The position numbers and the translations under genes are program-made. From contig VFFE01007601.1 of assembly GCA_008921705.1 (NCBI GenBank), positions 1,291,974 to 1,355,973 of the forward strand: DNA of 64,000 bases, given 5' to 3'. The DNA is from Burhinus oedicnemus. Taxonomy: Eukaryota; Chordata; Aves; Charadriiformes; Burhinidae. Of the stretch, positions 59,701-64,000 are shown in pieces (within the stretch, counting starts at the first letter, position 1; each line of letters opens with the position of its first letter). Under the pieces are notes generated by a model. The model did no database searches. It had not been told where the DNA came from and worked only from the letters and a program-made list of their open reading frames with translations.

Positions 59701-62700
59701 GACAAAAATGTAATAGCAGCAGCCAGATCTATAAAATTATTTGGATCTTTTGTCCCATCAGTTTAACCTCTAAAGAGTCTTGTTTATGTCTGTGCAAGTT
59801 CCTAAAATGATCGTGAAAAAGTCTTTGCTCAATTAGACACCAAATACAGTCTGGAATCTATTATCTGACAGGATGTCTGCTGAAATAGTGAGCCTTTCCA
59901 TGGGTGAGGCTACATGTAACTTCTGCACATGCATCATCACCAAGAGCCCAGTGTATCCCCGTCCTAAATTGATAGAACCTTTGAGTAAGTTATAGCCTCT
60001 CTGCCTTGCTTCATGTTTTAAGACAGTGCTTGTCAAGCACATAAGCAAAACATACTGAATTATACTACATGTATGGCAATCAATTTTCATCTTACCGCAA
60101 TTTTTTGTCCTATTTTTCTCTTATTAATGAACCTGACAAATACCTTTTTTATTTTTCAGAAGTAATATACAAGAAATCTTATTATCACAGTTGTTCATCC
60201 ATCTACGCATCCTGCTAGTGATAAAAGCTTCAACTGTCAGGGAAAGACAATCTGAACCTCTTGTATTAATGCATCAAATCTCACATTTTAAATTATAATT
60301 TTTCACCTTGGAGAACCTCAAGAAAGGGACTGCTGCAGTTGTCGATTTCACTCAGTTTAGGATGATAAGAGACAGTGTCTATTTCCACATAAACTGAGAA
60401 AAATGAATCTCATTATTTTTGATGATGCAGCAAAGAAGTAATGATCCTATGGGATCTTATTACATAGCTGAAAAGTGAATTAACTTTGGCATAACCATAT
60501 CGAGTGAATTACTCTAATGATCTGTTTCCTAACTCTTATGGGTGATCTCATAACAATACTCTCATAATCTGGGAGTATGCATGAGAGCATAAATTGATTT
60601 TGCTTTTCAAAATCCAAACTTCCTCCTCAAAGCAAATCACTGAGACACTTCATCATCTACATTGCTGAGGGAAGCAGTCATTGCTATAGGCAATGATGAC
60701 ACCTTCTGTGACCGTGATAAAACCAGCCCAAAGTAAAGGCATTCATATATCACCCCATAGGTACAAAATTGAAGGTGGCCCTCGTATGAAAAATCAGGAG
60801 GAACTACTGGCTTCCTTTGGCTAGTCACCTCTATTCACAAGGCAGACTGAAAGAACTGCAAAGCCATTCTGCCTGGAAACTTGTAGTAAACATGAAAAGA
60901 AAATGAGCTGGAAGTTAAAAGGTGGAAACTTTTCACTTTTACAAGAAAGGCTGGATTTTTCAGCAGAGAGAATCCTCAGGACCTTTTGTAAACCATATCT
61001 TCTGATAGACTTGAAATTGTGAATGCTCAAATTCATTAGTCATTTATGGATTAGAAGATTAAGGTCCATATCTCCCTTTTTTTTTGTTGGCTGACAGATG
61101 AATATTTATCAGAATTTGAAATAACACTATCTAGGATCTCTCGTTCAGCAATGATCAGAGTAGGGTGTAATATGTAATTAAGTCCTCGTTGCTCTTCTCT
61201 GGGGTAAATAAGTATCCACGTTGTATTTAAAGATGCCTGCAATGTGGCTGTCTTGTCCAGGGTCAGTGAGCTCTTGCATAGTGCTTAGAGGCTGGTCCTG
61301 TGCTTCATTCTGTTCAATGAGTCCAAGTCCTGGAGTCTCAATGTTACCCGCTAAATTTGCATAACACTAATTAAGGATGTGATCAGACAAAGTACTCTAC
61401 AGCAGTTCTGCAGTGCACTGTGATTATTTCAAGTTAAGATGTGGGTAAATATGCAATTTTATGGGATTTTAATTCTGTGGAAGCAGGATTAATGAGTTTG
61501 CTTTAAATTGGTCACCGCTGACGTGCAGTGATGGAAAGGAGAGGCTGTCTGCGTAGCAGAGGTGAGCACTGAACACGTGTCCATGGCCATGCTTGCCCTG
61601 TTGCTGGAGCTCTTCCCCTTTCAGGTCCTGTTGCTTTAAACAGTTGTTTATTACAAAATCCTTGATGGAGATGAAGATCCTTCTGGAGGTTAATTTTCTG
61701 GCACCTGTGAAACGACCAGCTGTTGGGTGACAGCCTGTCAGATTTTTTTAAACAAGCTAACACTAAAGGGCAAAAATACTGTGTCTCACAGCAGTAGCAG
61801 CAGCAGTTTTGCCAGGCAGTGAGTACAGCATGTGGGTTGTGAGGTACTACAGCACCATATGCTGGCTGCCACAAAAAACTCTGCAAGAGGAGATGAAATT
61901 CAAAACCAGACATAATAAAAATGTGGATGAAGTAGTGCCACTGTGTGTCCTTAGCTGCCCGTCCCGCGCACAGTCCTGGAAAGGGCAAAAGAGGTGCCAT
62001 TCAGCTGCAGTCAGCACACACTTCACTTGGTAAGGAACAAAACAATTCTTATTTTTCTGTCATCAAGGAAAAACTGGAGCAGAGAGCAAGAAAATGGTAA
62101 AGCCAAGAGGACCCTGTGGCTGTGCTGGGTGCAAACCCTCCTTCGTCTACACCCCTGGGAGTCCCTCAGCCCTCACGCTCCCTAAGATGATATAATTTAC
62201 CAAGTACACTCTTTATGTTGAAACTTTAAGAGAATGAGGCACAGGGAGAAACGGTGCGGCTGCATGCTCGCGTTTGTATGGCGCTGAACTCTTTGCTGGG
62301 CACTTTGGAGTGTGGTCCTTGCACCTCGGCACCTCCCAGCTGGGAGTAACGACTGACACACCAGTGTGCACCTCCTGAGAGCCAGGCAGTGCTGCTGTGA
62401 CTTCCAATGCTTTTCCTGACACACTGGTAAGCTCTCCCGGGGTTACAGTGGGCAGAGACTGACTCCCGCACCTCTGACCAGATGGCACAGTGACCCAGCC
62501 CCAAGTGGCATGGTAGCACAGGCTGCCTAGTGCTGTTCCATGACTACATAAGAACAAAACACACTGAATAATACATGAAGAGCCTGAAAGTTCACCCAGC
62601 TCAGGATCTTGCCTGCCACAGAGGCCATGAGAAGATGCCAAAGGAAGTATAATATACTTCCTTTCACTGGGCAAACCTGCTAGTTATACCTCCTCTTCAC

Positions 62701-62745
62701 CAAAATTTGGTGATTCCTGTTCCCAAGATGCCCCTTGTTACACAC
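56743..62745. other. Unique non-coding DNA
   Basis: No transposon or recognised gene is seen. A possible microexon is at 58513-58536. Open frames of up to 162 codons near 61.5-62.7 kb overlap one another on several frames in a locally GC-richer stretch and show no recognisable domain. Confidence 0.55.
58513..58536 (+). CDS. Possible 24-nt microexon
   Basis: A strong acceptor (ACCACCTTTCTTTGTTCAG) precedes, and a near-ideal donor (GTAAGTATT) follows, a segment of 24 bases, which keeps the frame. In one frame it reads AIRIFTVA, and none of the three frames has a stop inside. Neural microexons of 3-27 nt are a known vertebrate class, usually with strong flanking signals like these. The exon's last base is T and not G, which is less usual. 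There is no neighbouring exon I can pair it with. Confidence 0.2.
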
Positions 62746-63016
62746 CTTGCTGTGAGATGTTGTGTAGAGAAACCCATGGGTCAGGCAAATTAATGTCAAC
62801 GAACAGTCCAGCAATGCAATACCGACCCAAAGTGTCTGATCCCAATATGGTAACCTCGTGTTTGTACAATTCACTCATGGTACGGATGGATTTACCGAAA
62901 CTGAGGCGTCTCAGATCAATCCCTCGAACAGAGCTGTCAGGAATTGCCATGATAACAACTGCAGCAGCAGCAACATCAAACACAAGAAGGCAGCAAAGCC
63001 AGCATGGCCATGGTTG
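62746..63016 (-). CDS. Possible exon of an unrecognised protein
   Basis: The minus strand is open from 63028 to the TAA at 62740-62738, about 96 codons. Read from the high-coordinate end it begins with a cysteine- and leucine-rich hydrophobic run (CWLCCLLVFDVAAAAVVIMA), which could be a membrane segment or signal anchor. Then come PDSSVRGIDLRRLSFGKS, a mixed polar stretch with SELYKHEVTILGSD, and INLPDPWVSLHNIS near the end. A donor-like CAAG then GTGTGT sits at 62746/62745, and ATTCAG before 63016 could be an acceptor, although its pyrimidine tract is poor. An in-frame ATG at about 62950 has A at -3 and G at +4, so a first coding exon is also possible. Seven CpG lie within about 130 bases, far above the background. 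I do not recognise the family. The opposite strand is also open (62757-63020). Confidence 0.3.
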
Positions 63017-64000
63017 CTGAATTACTTGCTACAGGTGCACATATGCCCCCTGCGTTTTACAGGTGGAAAGAAGAGCTGTTAGCTAGCTGGTTCCAAAGAC
63101 AGACAAAAAGACGACTCTGACGCAGTTCGGGTTTGAAACAGTAGTGTTTTTCACAGCACTGTGCTTGCCTGCCTGGGAACAATAAAACTGGTAGCAGTCA
63201 TTTGAAATAGCAAGGAGCAGCTGTTTGCACTGTTGGCCTGTGTAAATCTCAGCAGCAAACTCAACCTGAGCTACGGTTGATCTCTAGTGATAAAATCTGT
63301 TGTCCTTTTTGGTCAGTCTCCCTGCTCCTGGAATATTTCCAACAAGGTCTCTTTCTTGAGGAAAACAGTGGGGCACACCGTCATAAATTTACTGAAGCAG
63401 ATTCTCCTAAAGATTATGAAATATCATTTGGCACCTCAAGCACCACAAATGATGGAAAAACACATGGCAGAGACTTTTGCCTGAACTGTGTGTTGGTCTT
63501 CCATAATAACGATACCTTTGTAATTACCATAAACTACAGTAGCAAGTTCATGGCTGTCGCACTGTCCCACTTTTTGAATTTGAATTTTTTTCAGAGAAGT
63601 CAGTCGTCAAGACTGGTATTTCAGAAGTCATCCACTATGGTCTCATTAAGTCTCTCAAAAGTGGAGAATTCATCTTATTCTTTTCTCCTCGTATATCACT
63701 GAAAAGCTCTATCACTTTAAGCCCTTCCTGAAGCCTTCCTTTAGTCTTTCTGGCTCTTGATCTGATCATTTTCCTCCTACTTTTCACCCTTTACCCATTC
63801 TTCTCTGTCATACAGGTGTCATTTTCTCTTGCTGTCCCACCAACTGGGGCTGTAGAATAGAAGTACACTAGGGCACAGACCTTGCTGTATACCTTACTGG
63901 TGTTTAAAACTGGGCAAACCCAGCTATAACATTTGAGTGCTGCCACACTATAAATTATACAAATGAAATCACTATTTGACATTCAAGAGACACATGGGAG
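63017..64000. other. Unique non-coding DNA at window end
   Basis: A plus-strand open frame of 141 codons (63277-63702) has no recognisable domain, is overlapped by another frame and is AT-rich like its surroundings. Nothing else is supported. Confidence 0.5.

Noticed and set aside
61512..62000. 162-codon minus-strand open frame
   Set aside because: It lies in a GC-richer patch where stops are rarer. The peptide looks random, and other frames are open over part of it.
62213..62674. 153-codon minus-strand open frame
   Set aside because: It overlaps two other minus-strand frames and has no recognisable motif.
63277..63702. 141-codon plus-strand frame near the window end
   Set aside because: It is AT-rich, has a second overlapping frame and no domain, so it is consistent with chance.
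1..64000. tRNA, rRNA, CRISPR, prophage or toxin genes
   Set aside because: None was seen by eye on either strand. The window has the character of vertebrate non-coding DNA.

Overview
The window looks like vertebrate nuclear DNA, most likely from a bird. It carries at least five CR1 LINE insertions in both orientations, with the CR1 3' tail built from ATTCTATG-like units, and one solo LTR of endogenous-retrovirus type. The rest is mostly AT-rich single-copy sequence with few simple repeats, and there is one 20-N assembly gap. CR1 elements also occur in crocodilians and turtles, so 'bird' is an inference from the low repeat load and the LTR type. No bacterial-style genes, CRISPR arrays, rRNA genes or tRNA genes were seen, and no complete protein-coding host gene could be recognised.

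Layout. 1-12.0 kb: unique AT-rich DNA with short microsatellites, a T30 tract and a homeodomain-motif-rich patch near 5 kb. 12.66-15.55 kb: the largest element, a minus-strand CR1 that keeps broken pieces of ORF1 (SGNH/GDSL-esterase-like part) and ORF2 (endonuclease stump and reverse transcriptase). An internal deletion and several frameshifts show it is dead. Two plus-strand exon-like segments flank it (12043-12209 and 15696-15767, the second ending in a stop codon that overlaps AATAAA). 15.8-33 kb: unique DNA with one plus-strand CR1 tail (18.87-19.30 kb) and a polypurine tract. 33.04-33.18 kb: T-rich simple repeat holding the gap. 33.2-53.3 kb: unique DNA with an old plus-strand CR1 (37.2-37.6 kb) and a minus-strand CR1 (47.1-47.5 kb). 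53.37-53.46 kb: a tiny CR1 tail with a pentanucleotide repeat. 56.016-56.737 kb: a 722-bp solo LTR with perfect 5-bp target-site duplications. 56.7-64 kb: unique DNA with a possible 24-nt microexon at 58.5 kb and a CpG-containing minus-strand open segment at 62.75-63.02 kb that may be a real exon.

The simplest reading is a gene desert or very long introns on a large chromosome. The transposon calls are firm. The exon calls rest on splice-like signals plus open frames. Some such matches are expected by chance in 64 kb, so they are ranked as leads and not as genes. No coherent undescribed system was found.
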